A DNA stretch of 64,000 nt from Asterias amurensis (GCF_032118995.1 NC_092660.1:759501-823500); one strand, 5' to 3'; counted from the stretch's first letter, positions 1 to 15,200 are shown. Made by a program: numbers and translations. Notes: generated from the letters alone by a model not told the origin.

Positions 1-133
1 GAGGGGGGGCAGACCAGAGAAAAGATGGGTCTTGAGAGCCTTACTAAGGGCAGTGCGACCAGTAAAATTCCTAACATCGGTGAGAAGTTTATTCCATAGC
101 CAAGAGGCGTGGACAGAAAAAAACTTGGTCTTC
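1..133 (-). mobile_element. LINE reverse-transcriptase C-terminal fragment
   Basis: Read on the minus strand, this edge fragment is open and encodes a stretch with the spacing WLWNKLLTDVRN followed by LKTHLF. That resembles the extreme C-terminus of CR1/L2/RTE-like non-LTR retrotransposon ORF2 proteins (known form: LWNxLPxxIR ... LKTHLF). It lies just inside the last visible WDR36 intron and is cut by the window edge, so only the 3' end of the element is visible. Family assignment is by motif only. Confidence 0.55.
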
Positions 134-270
134 ATACACTACCACAAATATGGACTCCCAGGGCTCGCCCTTAACACTAGCCCGGCATACATTGTCTAGT
201 ATAAACTTAGAGTTTGTTAGCCCTGCTGGCTACTTAACAACAAACTTAAGAACAAGGCCTTGGAACATAC

Positions 271-3200
271 CTTGCTTTTATCACCCTCTACGTCTGGTGT
301 AACAAATTTCGGCGTGAGGCCGGCTACCGTTGGAAGGAAGAAAGGGGCTGCTTTGGGTACTTTTGGCGGCTCTTGAGGCTTGTTTCTTTTCTGTCAAAAT
401 AAAAAGTGAAACAAAATTATATTTCATTAATTTTGACACTACTGCAGAGACAAAACATATTTCGATGGGGGATTGACAGCGGTATAATATCTTATCATTA
501 ACCTTTTAGATTAATACTAGATTTAAAAATAATATTAATTTCATTTCAATTCAAGACATTTATTTCAATTCCAACAGATAATTATAATAACAACAACAAA
601 GAAAATTATTATCTTTCATATTGAGAGATCAAAGTACATAACAAGGCTACTAACAAGCACTTCATGGTGAGGGCTACACATTAACTGAATAGAGCTATCG
701 GTCCAAATCAACTGTCACCAGGGGCATGTTGCCACCTTCTCCTGAGACTGAAACAGGGTTACCCCCCCCCCCTCCCTTTCACAGTCCGTTAGGATGTAGG
801 CATGGATATTCATTCATTCATTCATTCGTTCATTTTTATTAAAATACCAGCTGGCGGCACAAAGCTGAATTGTGCATGGCATTACAGGATAAAAATATTG
901 ATAATAATAATAACACAGAAAAAAAGTCATCACCACCACAGTCCAGGGGTACATCTATGGTACATTAAAACAGAGATGACAATAAATAGCATTACAAATT
1001 TGATAAACGACTAATTAACGACACTATAAAACTGCACATGGTGTTGTGGGAACCCTCTTATATACATTGAAACCCCACTATGAAAAAACCACGTAAATAC
1101 AGGGTACCCTCGTAGTTAAAAACTACAGCAGTTGACCAAAAATAGTAAAAATAGTATCGTCCACTAGGTGCCTGGCTTGTACAGCAGAATGCACTACCTT
1201 CCCAATTTAGTTTACGCAATAACGCATGGTGAAGTGCCTTGCTAAAGGTCAATAGTGTCATGACCAGAGTTAGAACCTACACTCTGCAGCTAATCAGAGC
1301 TTGAATCCAATGAACTAGACAGCTTAAGCTTCGCAGCAACACGCCACAATTACAAATTCTATACTTTATGTTTAATAATCTGCCTCAGATTAAAACCCCA
1401 CTCAACGACCAAAGAAAACATGTTTTGTAGTAGCCAAAGAGTACAAGGCAGGCAGTTTGAGTCCTTGACAAAAGTAGGAACATTTTATTTAGTACAAGAG
1501 CTGACCAATATGTACACATGCTGTAGATTTTAAAAGACTTTCCAGGCTATTTTAATCAAAATGTTTCTGATTTTCTACAGAAAAACAAGTTAGAAATCAG
1601 ACTAAAACAGAATAATCTATTTGCCTTGAAGCCACTTCATTACTCTTTAATTTGATGTATAATTTATTTTGAAACCTATGGCAAATGTTGATTAAAGAAG
1701 CATAGAAATAAATTGTATACATCGCAAAATTCAGGATAATTATTGACAAAATTGAAACGTTGGACATTTTCTGAATCAACCACCAACAGCAAAAATATTG
1801 TTTGTATTTTTTTTCAATAAAACGATGATAGAGGACTACTTGGCACTGAAAATAAAATAGCGGACAAATCCCACAAGATCGTCTTTACTTTCGCTGTTTT
1901 TAACCAAAAACATCCTTTACACCATGTTTACACACAGGAAATGTAGTGCCCTCTGTTGACTTCAAATAGTCAATGAGATGCAGTACAACATAAAAACAGC
2001 CACAAGAGGGCACACTTCCTAGCTCTTTATTTTTCCACAAATTTATGAGATGACATAGATTGTTAAATGGTGGATTAGACATGCTTGAGATATAATCTAA
2101 AGGTATTTAGACCGAAACTCGATGTCTGGGTCACATAGGATTTTAACCCACTGTGTTTGTGCACCAGCATCACCTTGGTCTATGGTCTGTGATAAGAAAA
2201 CAAGTTTGAAATCTTACCTTGATAAGTTCAAGGTTTGTAAGACTCTTCCATCTTGAATTGGGGAGCAGTGAGAGTGTGACCAGCTCAGCTGAGATCTGTT
2301 GTGGTGAGGTGAACTCTGAGACGAGGTCATCAGATTCAAGCTCAGCAGAATCGACCTCATGAACTTCTATAAGAAGAGATTAAAATCAATATTTAGAAAT
2401 ATCAACTCCATTCCATTTTTTAAGGAAATGAAAAGTTCGTCAGTATACACATCTTGACTGGCAATGAGGTCACTGAGGTCAGTTTCTGTTTTAGATGTGG
2501 GAGAAAATCCCAGAGAATTAATCCAGTGAAAACCCAAACAGTCAGGTATGAACTGAAGACAAACATATAATGACCCCGGTGTGATTCCAGGCATGGTCCT
2601 AGAGGTGGTTTTGGCTCTGAAAAGGGCCGGTTTGTTTGATATTATCCATTTTTATAAAAAGCCTTGTATGAGTTTACAGGTGATGAAGCATATTCTGTAG
2701 CCAACCATGCCTGAAACATTATAGCAAACCCCCTTATCTAAGATACTCGCTTCTGTCATGTCCATTAGGGCCTTGTCACACGAGACAACTGTTGCAAGCA
2801 ACTTGGCGAAAACCAACTGCAGTGCGTGCTACAGGACAACTTTGGTAGCACTTAAGTAATTTTTCAGACAATGTCTTACGATCCACAAGAATAATATGCA
2901 AACATTTGAATGTAAATGTCTTTTTCTCTTGGAGATTGCATGGAACTGGTTGCCTGTAAATTGCCTCATGTGACATGGTCCTTACAAAACACAATGGACC
3001 TAAAGCTTCTATGTCCCATCCTTATGAAAAAGTAAACTATGTTTACAGGTCTTGCTCATAGATGCAAGTAATGATTGTAACCATGCTCCGTTAAGTTCTA
3101 AAAGAACCTTCGCTAAGATGCACAGCCACAATAAGAAAATGTTCCCTTTTGATTTTCAGCCTTTGAGAATAACACTCAGCTCAGACCATTAACTACTTTT

Positions 3201-6200
3201 TTTTGCTTTTAAAGAAAAAGGAGTTTTTCTGAATAATCTTTTGTCAAGACTCACCTTCTGGTTCAAGACTTGTTCCTGGTAGATACACCATGCTGGGCTC
3301 ATAGTCATCTGGAAGGGGACGTATTGGCACATGGGCATACAGCGTCTTGTTTGACCTTTGGATTGTGACATCAATGAGTATAATTAGCAAAATCAGGTGT
3401 TTCATACCAATGTTTCAACAACTGCTTTATGAATATTGAGTACTGTTTGAAGCTTTGCATGGTGTGGATAAATAGGAAGAAACAATGAGTAAATAGTAAA
3501 TTTGCGGGTATAACCATGTGTAATTCTCTTAAGTGTGAGCGATGTCTCTGAAAAGAGCCGGTTCGACTTTGCTCGTCTTCAGGAGACTTCACTCCCACAA
3601 AAGAGATTTACTCATGGATGTACCCAACAATTTACTATTTATTTATAGCTTCTTAATTTTTATGAATATTATATGTGTTACCCTTACACTGACGTGAGTA
3701 AGCACTGTATACTCAGTACTTTGTCGCAAAGTACGAGCAAAATCACACATACATCAGAGCTGCCAACATGTGCATCTTGCAATCAGGAAGATTAGGTTCA
3801 ACATCCAATCAGCAGGGAGATATTTAGAGTCTCGTTACCCTCAACATTACATGTAACATCACATTATTTGACGTAGCTCAAAAGTTATCTGTTCCATACC
3901 ATAAATAAACTCAAAGACTGTCAACATTTGACGTAGCTAAGAAGTAACCTGATGCTTACCATAAATATATGCCAAGATCGTCAACATGTGAAGTTGCTAA
4001 GAAGTCTCCTGTTGGAGAGAGTGCTATACTAGTTGCAGCGTCTTCTAGCAGGAAGCTATCCACCAATCTAAATTAATCATTCACAACAATAGATTTAATG
4101 GGACAATGAAAACATTGAAAACATTGAAAACATTGAAAACAATGAAAACGTTTCACTGGCAATAAAGTAATCATCACTAATGAAAATATTGAATATGAAA
4201 CGGTCCAATAAAATCAGCAAAATAAAAGCAATTCAAAATATAAACCATGAAAACAGTCCAATAATATCAGAAAATAATCATAACAATGGAAAATATGGAC
4301 AATGAAATCAAATCAGTCCACCAATGTAAATGAAATGATCACAAGAATAAAAAATATGCAATACAAATTAGTTTACTTCTATCAGCCAATAATCATAACA
4401 ATTGAAATACAAACAGTGGAAACAATCCGCTAATATTAAACAAATATTATCATAACAATACAAAACATGGACAAAAATGACAACACTCAAAAAAGCAAAA
4501 TAATTCCAGTTGAAATAATTTATGGACGATGGAAACATATCAAAAATCAACAAATTAGCCATAACAATAGACAAAACTACAATGAAAATCATCAACATCA
4601 ACAACAAATAATCACAAAACGAAATTATGAACAATTTAATAAGGAGTAAAGAGTGGTATTTATAACTTCAGAATCACCCTGAAAAAATGGTAAAGTTTGA
4701 CGTCGTATTCATGCACTGCATACTTGGCATGGAGCCAGGTGTGCATTTCATAAAGAGTTAGGACCAGTCTTATCTCAAGTTAGGACGAGTTACCTGCTCT
4801 AACTTAATCCCTGTTATCTTCAAGAATGTTTTTTTTTTACCTGCTGGAGGGAAGGTCCCACGTTCGGATGGTGGAGTCCATTGATGATGTCACAAGCCAG
4901 CGGGCATCTTGGCTGAAGGTCTGTAGTACGAAGATGTAAACAGCATTAAGCCACTGGACACTATTGGTAATTGTGAAAGATCAGGACTCTCACTTGATGT
5001 ATCCCAACATATGCATAAAATGACAACTCAAAATACAATTAAATTCAAGTTTTATTCAAATCTGGCAAATCAAGATGGCACAGAATTGCCCCAATGTAAA
5101 AGTGTAAGACTCGTACAAAACTTGCAGCCATTCAGGGCCCAAACAATAAAAAACAAATAGCTAGAAACGGACTTGACTTGAAGGCTTGCAAGGCGGACAA
5201 ATAATAGAATTTTGTTGATAAATCTCTTTTGAGATGATAGAGGAATTGTTACAAGAAAAACCCCACTATCACAACAATACAAAATATGGACAAAAATAAC
5301 AGCACTCAAAATAGCTAAATAATTCCAGCTGAAATATGGACATTGAAAACAGAATATGAGGTTTGAACAAGCTACCCCCCCCCCACAATCAACATTCAAA
5401 CAAACATAAACAATCTCTTACCATGTCAGTGACCCTGTTTTGGTGACCTTTGAACCTTCTCACAACTCTCCTTAGGTCAATATCAACAATGACGACAACA
5501 AAATCATCCATTCCAACAGCAAGCATCGAACTAATAAAACAAAATTGATGATAAAAACTTGTTGACAAAAGCAAAGTAATAACAAAACCAGAAGTGAAGA
5601 CATCAATCAAGCTTGAGAATCAGTCAATTGTCAAGCTTGTGGCACGATAATCCAGAGGTCGTTGGTTCGAATCCCACTCTAGGCAATTCTTTGTTTAACC
5701 CCCAAAATCATTTCAAAATTTACCCAGTCAATTTCCCTTGTGGTTTATATTGATATTTATTTATTTCATTACACAGCAAACAGCGCAAACGCCAAAAGCA
5801 AGATGGTGAATAGGAAACAAGAAGAAATGTGGTTTAGATGTGGGAGGAAAACCCCAAATGGAGAAATACCAAATCCCAATGCAAGGCTGTAATCCAAGGT
5901 GGGATTTGAACCAGGCTCCATAGAGGTGAAAGGAAGAGAAAGAAGCCACTGAGCAAGCAACAAACTACAGAATAGTTTTGAATCCAACCTTTCTCTGTGC
6001 AGTAACATCTGGTTGACAGCTGCATTCAATGTCAGATGTCCCAGCAACTTCTTCGACTTAAAGTTCCAGAACTTCAGTTTGGAATCTGACGCCCCTGTGA
6101 TGACTATTTGGTTGAGACCGTCAACAATAACGCCTCGTATAGCACCCTCATGCGCTAAACAAAAGATAAATAAATTTGAGTTTAGACTTACGCTCTACTG

Positions 6201-9200
6201 ATCCTTTTTCTAATTCAGAGCTCTACTTTGCATAAAACACCAGCTGGCTTTTCACTGCTTTTGCTAAGAGACGTTTCACAAGACTGTATGAATTTGTTGG
6301 TGTTTTTTTCACATCTGCTAGTCGGAGAACTATTAGTTGTTTGGACTTCAGAATTTGTACATTAGGTTAAAAAAAGTAACCACGAGGTGTGCTTGTGATG
6401 AGAGGCCAGTTCAGGTGCTGTAATTATAGTGGGTACAGTAAATAATCTTATGCAGTAAATAATTTTGTTTGCATTGATGTCATGCAAAATGTGTAAACAT
6501 TTATCCCTATGTGTAAACATTTTTCCCTATTTTCTTGTGAACCAGATGGTTGATCAACCTCAAACTTCTACAGGTTTGTCAGTTTATGTAGGCCTATATG
6601 GTGGATTACATAAAGTTCTGACACTGCCAGCAAATATTTTGTTAGCTGTTTGGGTTATAGCATGCACTTATTGTGATGTACATTTGTTTACGCATAAACC
6701 ATAGCCCAATTTCACGGCTAAGATAACTGTCTAATTCTGCGCTTACAATCTCCATTCTCCGCTTGCAGGGGAAGCATCAAATTTCTGCGCTAGCTGTGTT
6801 AGCAAAGAACGCCTAGTAACGTGCACACGCAAAAGCCAAAATTCACTGCTAACCCATGAAATACACTTGACGTAAGCACAGCATTCCCTGCTTTGACAAG
6901 CGCAGGTAGATTCTTTGCTTATGGTAAGCAAAGCCAGAAAACTGGGTCATGATGTAGCATCAAAAGATTTGCTTCACAGCACTTACAAAAAGTTAATCAG
7001 AGGAAAACACACAGAATAACAACATCACTATCTAGAGAAAAGAATGGTTTTCAGTAGTTTTTAATCACTTCTTGGTTAGCATTTTAACCAAAATCAAAAT
7101 ATACATCTCGCCGTAAACATGAAATTCAACAATGAACTTATTTATGATCTATCAATGTGAAAGAGCCAATAATTTCCTTTGTATTTGTCATCCACTTAAG
7201 TGTTCTAAAGGTTGAAAATCTTTACCTTTCTGGCTGCCATAGGAACCTCTGTGGATCCCTGATTGGATGTTATAAGTGTCCACATGACCCGTACTCCAAC
7301 CAATTATGACAAAATTTCCGCATGAAGTGATGTCAATGGCCTAATAAGAACATATAAAAAAGTAATGAATACTAAAAACAAAATAATGTTTTTAACCCCA
7401 TTTCAGCTCCAGGAGTAGGTGGCAACGGCCTCTGGACAAAAATAATTGAGCCCCACCTTGAAGTGGCCTTTAGGCCCTGTGTGTCAGGCAACTTGCATAA
7501 AAAATAAATATTAGAAAAATATTTTTAAAATATGTGAATCGTTCTGCACAGTTCTAAACAACTTTCTGTCACTTTTTTTTGCACCATTGTTCTAAGTTGC
7601 TTTAGAAGTGGGTTGTAACAGCACCTCTCAAGGTCTTATTGTCTGTGATGGGTGTGATTTCTGTGGCGGTAATGTTTACCAGTCTTTAATAACTGCTTTG
7701 AGTATGAATGAATATACCCCGAGAGTGATACAAATATGTTTGAGAGCGCCCTCACGCGATTAAAAATATGGCAAATTGAATTAAGGGAACTTACCGTGGC
7801 TTCGACAGCTGCTGATGGCTTGACATGTGAACACTTTATCTTGTGGTTGCCCATGGTACTACGTTGGTAGTTCCAGGTTGTCACTATGTTTGTTCCTTGA
7901 TGACAAGCTGCTATGCCATCCCATTCACTCTCACGACTCTTTTCTATGAAGGTGGACAGAAAGAGATGTGGAAAGTCAGGTTGAATGTTTAATATGCCAG
8001 GAATGTAAAAGTAACCTTGGAGTAATTCTGGCTTGTCGTGACCAAGCGGTCTAGCATAACCGACTCCAGCTTTGGCCCTTTAGTGATTTGAACCCTATAT
8101 TTTAGAGAAACTTTCCATAACTACTGGGTCTGATCCCCCTTTTCTTGAATTGCGAAATCAATGTGGGATCAATGCTAGGTCCAGTTGGAACAGGGCCTTA
8201 GCTTTCGATCCAAACTGGACCTTCATCAGAGGCAAAATATCTAGATACATCCGTTCCACTTACCTGCAGCAAACTGTGTGATAGGCGCCATCTTGTATCT
8301 CTGCTTGAGATTACTTTTCCTATTACCCAGCTTCTTTTTCAGGTTAGCCTGGCCAAGGTCTTTGTTGTGCTTCTCATGCAGTGTAGAGAAAGATTTCAGG
8401 CTACTGTCTTGGCCTTTAGAAAAAAATCACACAAACAAGAATATGTCCATCATATTTTGGGAGAAAATATGACACTCCGAAATGCAAAAAGCCTCATCAG
8501 TCTATTGTCTTTCAAACTGCAGGGCTTGGTTTATGTTTCTTTTCAAACGCCGATGCCACACCTTCCTTGAAAATTCACGGCTGGAAAAGTTTATCCATCA
8601 TTCAAAGGCACGATTTATCCATCATTAAAAACCACAGTGGATTATATTAAATGGTCAAGTGGGAGGGTTGACTGTGTAGTATGCTATCATACTGCAAGCC
8701 GGTAAAGTTGATCTACATGTGTTGTTCAAAATCACACTGGTTGATATTGAATGGTCAGACAATAGGAGAGTTGACTGTGTACTGTTTGAGTACATTCACC
8801 ACATGATATCATATTGCAAGCTTGTATAGTTTATATAAATATTATTCAAAAACAAAGTGGATGATATTGAATGATCAGACAGTAGGAGGGTTGACTGTGT
8901 ATGATTTCATATTGCAGGCTGGTACAGTTTATACTATACACATAATTTATAAACACAGGGGATCAAGAAACTCACATACTCTTTAAAACAAAAACCAATA
9001 ATTTTTGACATCAACCATACCTGCACTAAGAATATTCTGCCCCTGTTCCCCATAGAACTTAATCTTTGCTGGGGGCGCACTGTGACCAGTACGAACACGT
9101 AGTTGGCGTCCACCTCCGTCAGGCTGATCAAACACCCAAATCTTAGACAATAAAAACAAATATTAATATAAGTTTAACTTGCATCAGAGATAAAACTATT

Positions 9201-12200
9201 AATTTTGGTTTCACTCATATACACCAATGTGTGTTAGCACTCTTTACTCAGTACTTTCCAGAGTTCTGTGAAAAAAATCACAGGCATAACCGAACCCACG
9301 ACTTACTGTTAAGTTAAGCACATTGAAATGGCTATTGTGAAAGAACTTGTTTTTATTATTAGATAGACATTAAACACACCTTAAGGGCGTTATCAGCGGA
9401 GTTTGTCACCATGACCGGTTCCGAGGATAGGAACTTCATGCCAGCGATGCCAGACTTGTGGACATCTCTCATTTGAGCTTGAAGACGTTTCTCTTCTAGA
9501 TTCCAGAGAGCAATATGCCCTGGGGTGCTTCCAGTGGCCATGATGGGCTGACCGTCTGAAAAAGAGACATAAAGACTTTCAATTCACATTGAGACATAAA
9601 GACTTTCAATTCACGTTTCACTATTAGTTAAAAAAACCATTATATGGTGTGAAGTTAAAAAAAATAACACCCGTTTCAGACGGGCGCTCCAGAGTCGCGC
9701 CAAACCAAATTCTGAATTAAGTACATGAAAAGTTTGACATCTGAAACAGTTAGGAGCGATTGGACACATTAGAAGTTGAAAGATCGACTGTTGCAGTCGT
9801 TCGAAACGACTCTGGAGCGCCTTGGTTTCAGATGTTGATCTTGTCATGAGCCAAGCCAATGTAAATGTTGGTATTTCAAAGAGTATCACCCGCTCTAACG
9901 AAAAAAAGTTTAACTTTTACTTTTAATAGTCTTTTAATAAATTTAAAACGTTTCTTATAAAACACATAAGAATTGGTCACGTGACATATTGTCGGGATCC
10001 CCACAAAAACTAATTTTGAGCGCTTTATTTCACTGCTACTAATAATTGGCGGACTTTTTCGAGCAATGGCTCAAGTGAAAGCTTATAACTTTCTCGACCC
10101 CCATCAAAATACCTATTGAATTTTAAATCAAAATTTTGGGGTCAAATCGGCAAAAATCTGACATAGCATCTTTAAACCTGCACGTAACAAAAGTGCTATT
10201 TTATGAGATTTTAAGTTTCGGCACCTACGTGACGATATTATACAAGTATCAAATCAAGCTTTACAAAACTGACTGAACAAGCTAGCTTGACCCCTTTGAG
10301 AGAATTTTGACTGGTCCTTAGGCGTTTTAGCCAACTGACCGTGGTCAAAATAGAAAAGGCTACTCCTGAGGGAAGGTTGCAAAATTTACCATGCGTTTTT
10401 TTTTTTGCGATACTGGAGAGGGATTTGTTTTAATGAGACACCTTACTTTGATTTGGTATTCCAGATCCGGTCCTTAGGCGTTTTAGCCAACTGATCGTGT
10501 TGGCGTTTTAGCCAACTGACCGTGGTCAAAATAGAAAAGGCTACTCCTGAGGGAAGGTTGCAAAATTTACCATGCGTTTTTTTTTTGCGATACTGGAGAG
10601 GGATTTGTTTTAATGAGCGAACTTACTTTGATTTGATATTCCAGATCCGGTCCTTAGGCGTTTTAGCCAACTGACCGTGGTCAAAATAGAAAAGGCTACT
10701 CCTAAGGGAAGGTTGCAAAATTTACCATGCGTATTTTTTGATGGAATTCTCAAAGGAACTATGGCTTCAATGACTTGCGGTTTTTCAGACAACCCCACCA
10801 GACAGGGCAAAGCAGGCATTGCAGAATTATGTGGGACAAATTATCAAATACAACCATGGATTGAGGGGATTAAATATGTCTTAATCCTATGCTCCTTATC
10901 ATCCGTCACTCAGTGACCCTGAAACAAGTCACCTTATTCAGGTTTAAGTTTAATAAAGCTTGTTAGCAGTAAATACTGCTTAGCTAATTCCTTTGCTAAG
11001 CAAAACAAAGAGTGGGGCACCAGTCGCAACAATGTAAACTTTATGGCATGCTGGCTAATCACCTGTTTTTGATAAGCAATATTGCCCTGGGCTTAGCAGT
11101 ATTTAGTGCTTACAGGCTTGGGCCCTGGTAACCTTATTCGGGTAGGCATATTTTTGTATGCTTAGCTACTTGTGCTTTTAAAAGCACCCTTATTTAAAGG
11201 CATTAGACACTATTGGTAATTACTGAAAATAATTATTAGCATAAAAACGTACTTGGTAACAAGCAATGGAGAGCTGTTGATAGTATAAAACATTATGAGA
11301 AACGGCTCCCTCTTAAGTAATGTAGTTATCGAGAAAAAAGTAATTTTCCAGGAATTAGATTTTGAGGTCACAAAATCAAGCATGTAAAAGCACACCACTT
11401 TGAATGACACAGGTGTTTTTTCTTTCATTATTATCTCACAAATTCGACGACCAATTGAGTTCAAATTTTCACAGGTTTTTGGTTTTATGCATATGTTGAC
11501 ATACACCAAGTGAGAAGACTGGTCTTTGACAATAACCAAAGGTGTCAAGTGTCCTTAATTGGGCCTTGGTAATAGTGTTTCAAAACCATCTCATAAATGC
11601 CCTTCTTAAGACTTCCTATTCACACCCTGACCAAGGACTAATTTAAGGGCGGTTTTTGCTCAAACTATTTACCTGTTCTGAAAGAAATGGCTGTCACTGG
11701 GCCCCAGTCCTGGGTAAAGGTAACAATGGTCTCGTCATATCTCAAATTGTGAACAATGGTTCGGCCATCTTCAAGACCAACTGCGACGACATCTACAGCT
11801 GGAGCCTGATAATCAATCAATCAAGAGTCAAAGGTTAAAACGAGACCTAAGTCTTGTATCCTGTGTTCCCAATGGTGGAAAACACTGGTGTAAGGAACAT
11901 ATGAAATTTACCTCAAGGGATTGTCTACAGACCAAGTCACCTTGTTTATATGGAAAATGACCCTGTTCTATTGTTGTAACCACAGTGGGCGATGCGAGAT
12001 AGGCTTGCCTAGAACTAACAAATTTCGCCCAGCACTACGAGCAAAATACACTGTGCTGACTATTACAGATTTCCCACTGATTGCACTTCAGCAATGATTG
12101 CCCCCCTTTTCTATAGTGAACTGCTCGGCCATAGTGAACAAAATTGGATTTAGAGCTCCTCAACCCCCCCCCCCCCCCCCACTTAAATTGGGCTAGCTAC

Positions 12201-15200
12201 ACACTCCAGGGATTTTCCTGACAGGCAAGATATTGCACTGGTAATATGGGAAATGATGACATACTTACCACTTTACAATCGAGAATGATAAAAATAACAG
12301 CTGAACAAGTTTTGAAATACAGTTTTATATAAATCTGTGATCTTACCATTTCTTTCTTACAAATTTTTTAAGATTCCTAACTATTAGAGACTTAAGTGTT
12401 GCTGAGAATCAAGAAAAGCGCATTACCTGCTCTATGACCGTAATAGGTGATCCCCAGCCCTTGAAAGTGTACACAAGTTTACTGAGGAAAGAACAAAGAT
12501 AAAGAAGAATTAATACTTATTTAAAGAAGCTCCAAACCAATCAGCCAGAATAACAGATCTCCATAAAGATTATTGTATATAAATAAAAAAAAATCATTTA
12601 CAATGCAGCTACAAAACTGTGCACTTTGTAAAATCACACAACTTTACAAAAAAGCCAAACATAAAACTTGCTAACCTCTTGGGCATGCCAACTATATTTA
12701 TATGAGATCTCATTGTGCAATTATCTCTTTATTCAAATGCTAGTTATACATTTCATGCCCATTGTGCTTTAAGACTTTTATACCAGTCGCTTTTCTATTT
12801 TTTTGTACATATCTTTTTTGACTCAATGTTTTATAGTGTGTACAGTTTAAATCTTTTGCAAGGTAGTTTTTAAGCAATTTAAAGCATTTTTTACTCCGTA
12901 TTCAAGAGTATTAATCCAACCGTTTTTATATTAAAGGGAAGGTACACATTTTGGTAATTGTCAAAGACCAGTCTTCTCACTTGGCGTATCCCAACATAAG
13001 CATAAAATAACAAGCCTGTGGAAATTTGGGCTCAATTGGTCATCGAAGTTGCGAGAAAACGATGAAAGAAAAAACACCCTTGTTGGACAAATTTGTGTGC
13101 TTTCAGACAAGAATAAAAGACTTCTAGCTAGAAGTCTTTTATTATTTTAGTGGGAAATTACCTCTTTCTCAAAAACTTCGTTACTTCAGATGGAGTTGTT
13201 TCCCACAATGTTTTATACTATCAACAGCTCTCCAATGCTCGTTACCAAGTAAGTTTTTAAGTTAATATTTGGTTTGAGTAATTACCAAACATGTACCTTC
13301 CCTTAAGGTTGCAAATGAAACTATTCTATAGCAGCACAAATCAACTCGTAAAAAGTTGTATCCACAGATCAAAGTTTAAGCATATCTTTGACCCCACTAA
13401 GGCACTTAGAAATCCTGTTTCATTGATTTTAATAGAAGTTACATAAACCGGTCGCCAAAATGACCTCAATCCTTTGCAATGTCCAGAGGCAAAATGAAAG
13501 TCGTCAGTTTGTTTGTCAGAAATATTTGTGTTGCAATTCATACATTGCTCATTAATTGGGTGATCATTAATTATTAAGATGAGTTACCTCATAACAAGAC
13601 TTCCCAGTAATGGCTAGAGGCATTTCAGGTACAATTTTAACTTCAAATTTTTGTAAATTCAATGTGATTTTGCCCATTGCAACCAAATTGGATGTTTTTA
13701 ATAAACCATGAACAATAATAAAGATGGTGGGAGCATGATAAAGATCTATGTCACACATTCCAAGTTTTAATTGGTCAATGCATTATCAAGGGGCGAAACG
13801 AAGTGGACGGTTTATAATGTACAAATTTGTTGTTTCAAATGAGACACGTTTCAAATGAGACACCTTACTTTGATTTGATATTCCAGATCTGCATGGTACC
13901 CTGTTTGCTTCCCAGCAGGATCTTATTGAGGTAAGTAGTCGGGTGCATGAGCGCAGACACCTGGAAACTTTCATTGCTGAACTGAATCTCAAGATAAACC
14001 TCTGAAAAAATTGAAACCACAAGGAAACTTACATTTTATTAACAGGAAACTGAACTTGAAAAGCTACTTTTCTAAGCTCAAGTGTCTAGCTCAAGAACAA
14101 TGACCAGGGCCAAATTTCATGAAGCCTGTAAGCACAAAAAACCTGCTAAGCACAGAAAAGTATTGCTTAACAGAAACAGGTTACAAGCCAAACTTACATT
14201 AAGTTTACATTGTTGTGACTAGTGCCCCACTCAACTCTTATTTTAGGAAAAGACAATTTTAAAGCAGAATTTTCTGCCCAACAGCTTAATGAAATTTTGC
14301 CCTGGACTCGAACCTACACTCCAATGACCTCGCCACCAGAAGTTTAGTTTGATGCACAAGGTGCTCGACCACATGTTTTTGTACATACAACTTATTATTT
14401 TACCTGTAGATTTGATGTCCCATATCTTGAGTTTGCTGGATTCATCAATCGACACCAGATGCTCACCGAATGGTAGAAGCAAATGAACATCTTTCTCGTG
14501 TCCTGTGTATGTATAGATGACCTAATGACAAAATCAAATAGATTCAAAATTAATTTATGGCCTCAGTGTTTAAACCCATCAGGTTGGTCTCAGTACAAAA
14601 ACACTGTTCCTGCCTAAGCGATAATTGGTACACTACAATAAATTTTCTTACCAACAAGAGAAGTCTTGTTTGGGATGTAAACACAAATGCCATGCAAGCC
14701 AGTCTGTTTTTTTAATATTTGACAACAGGCTTCTGAGAGATGCCAAGACCAGGCCTTTATGCTTATTTTTTTCTGTAAAAACAGGACTGTTATGTCTGCT
14801 GCCACAAGCGCCTCAAAAGTTTCTGGGCAATACCAAGACCATTCCACAAACCAAGTTTGGATTTGCTAAAGCAGAAAATATTGCTTTATAGAAATAAGTA
14901 GGATAGGTGTAAAAATAATAATATCAAAGTCTTAAATAGCGCCCGTATCTACCAAAAAGGTACTCAAGGCGCTTAGTATATACATTTATACAGAAAGATG
15001 GGTTATTGAAGTCATGAATTCTGAGACCAAATTATGTAGCTCACCTTATTAGGGTCTTACAAGGTGCTAAGGCGCATTCAGCAGCCACAGCCAGGAACAC
15101 TAGGGTGTAACACAACCCCTTCTTATTTTGATAAGTGCACTGACATATGACACGGTAATTTGACTGGTACCCTGTTCTGGTAAGCATAAATTTGTTGTGC

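Noticed and set aside
11210..11548. 112-codon minus-strand frame
   Set aside because: It lies wholly inside a palindromic MITE that has no coding function in its other copies.
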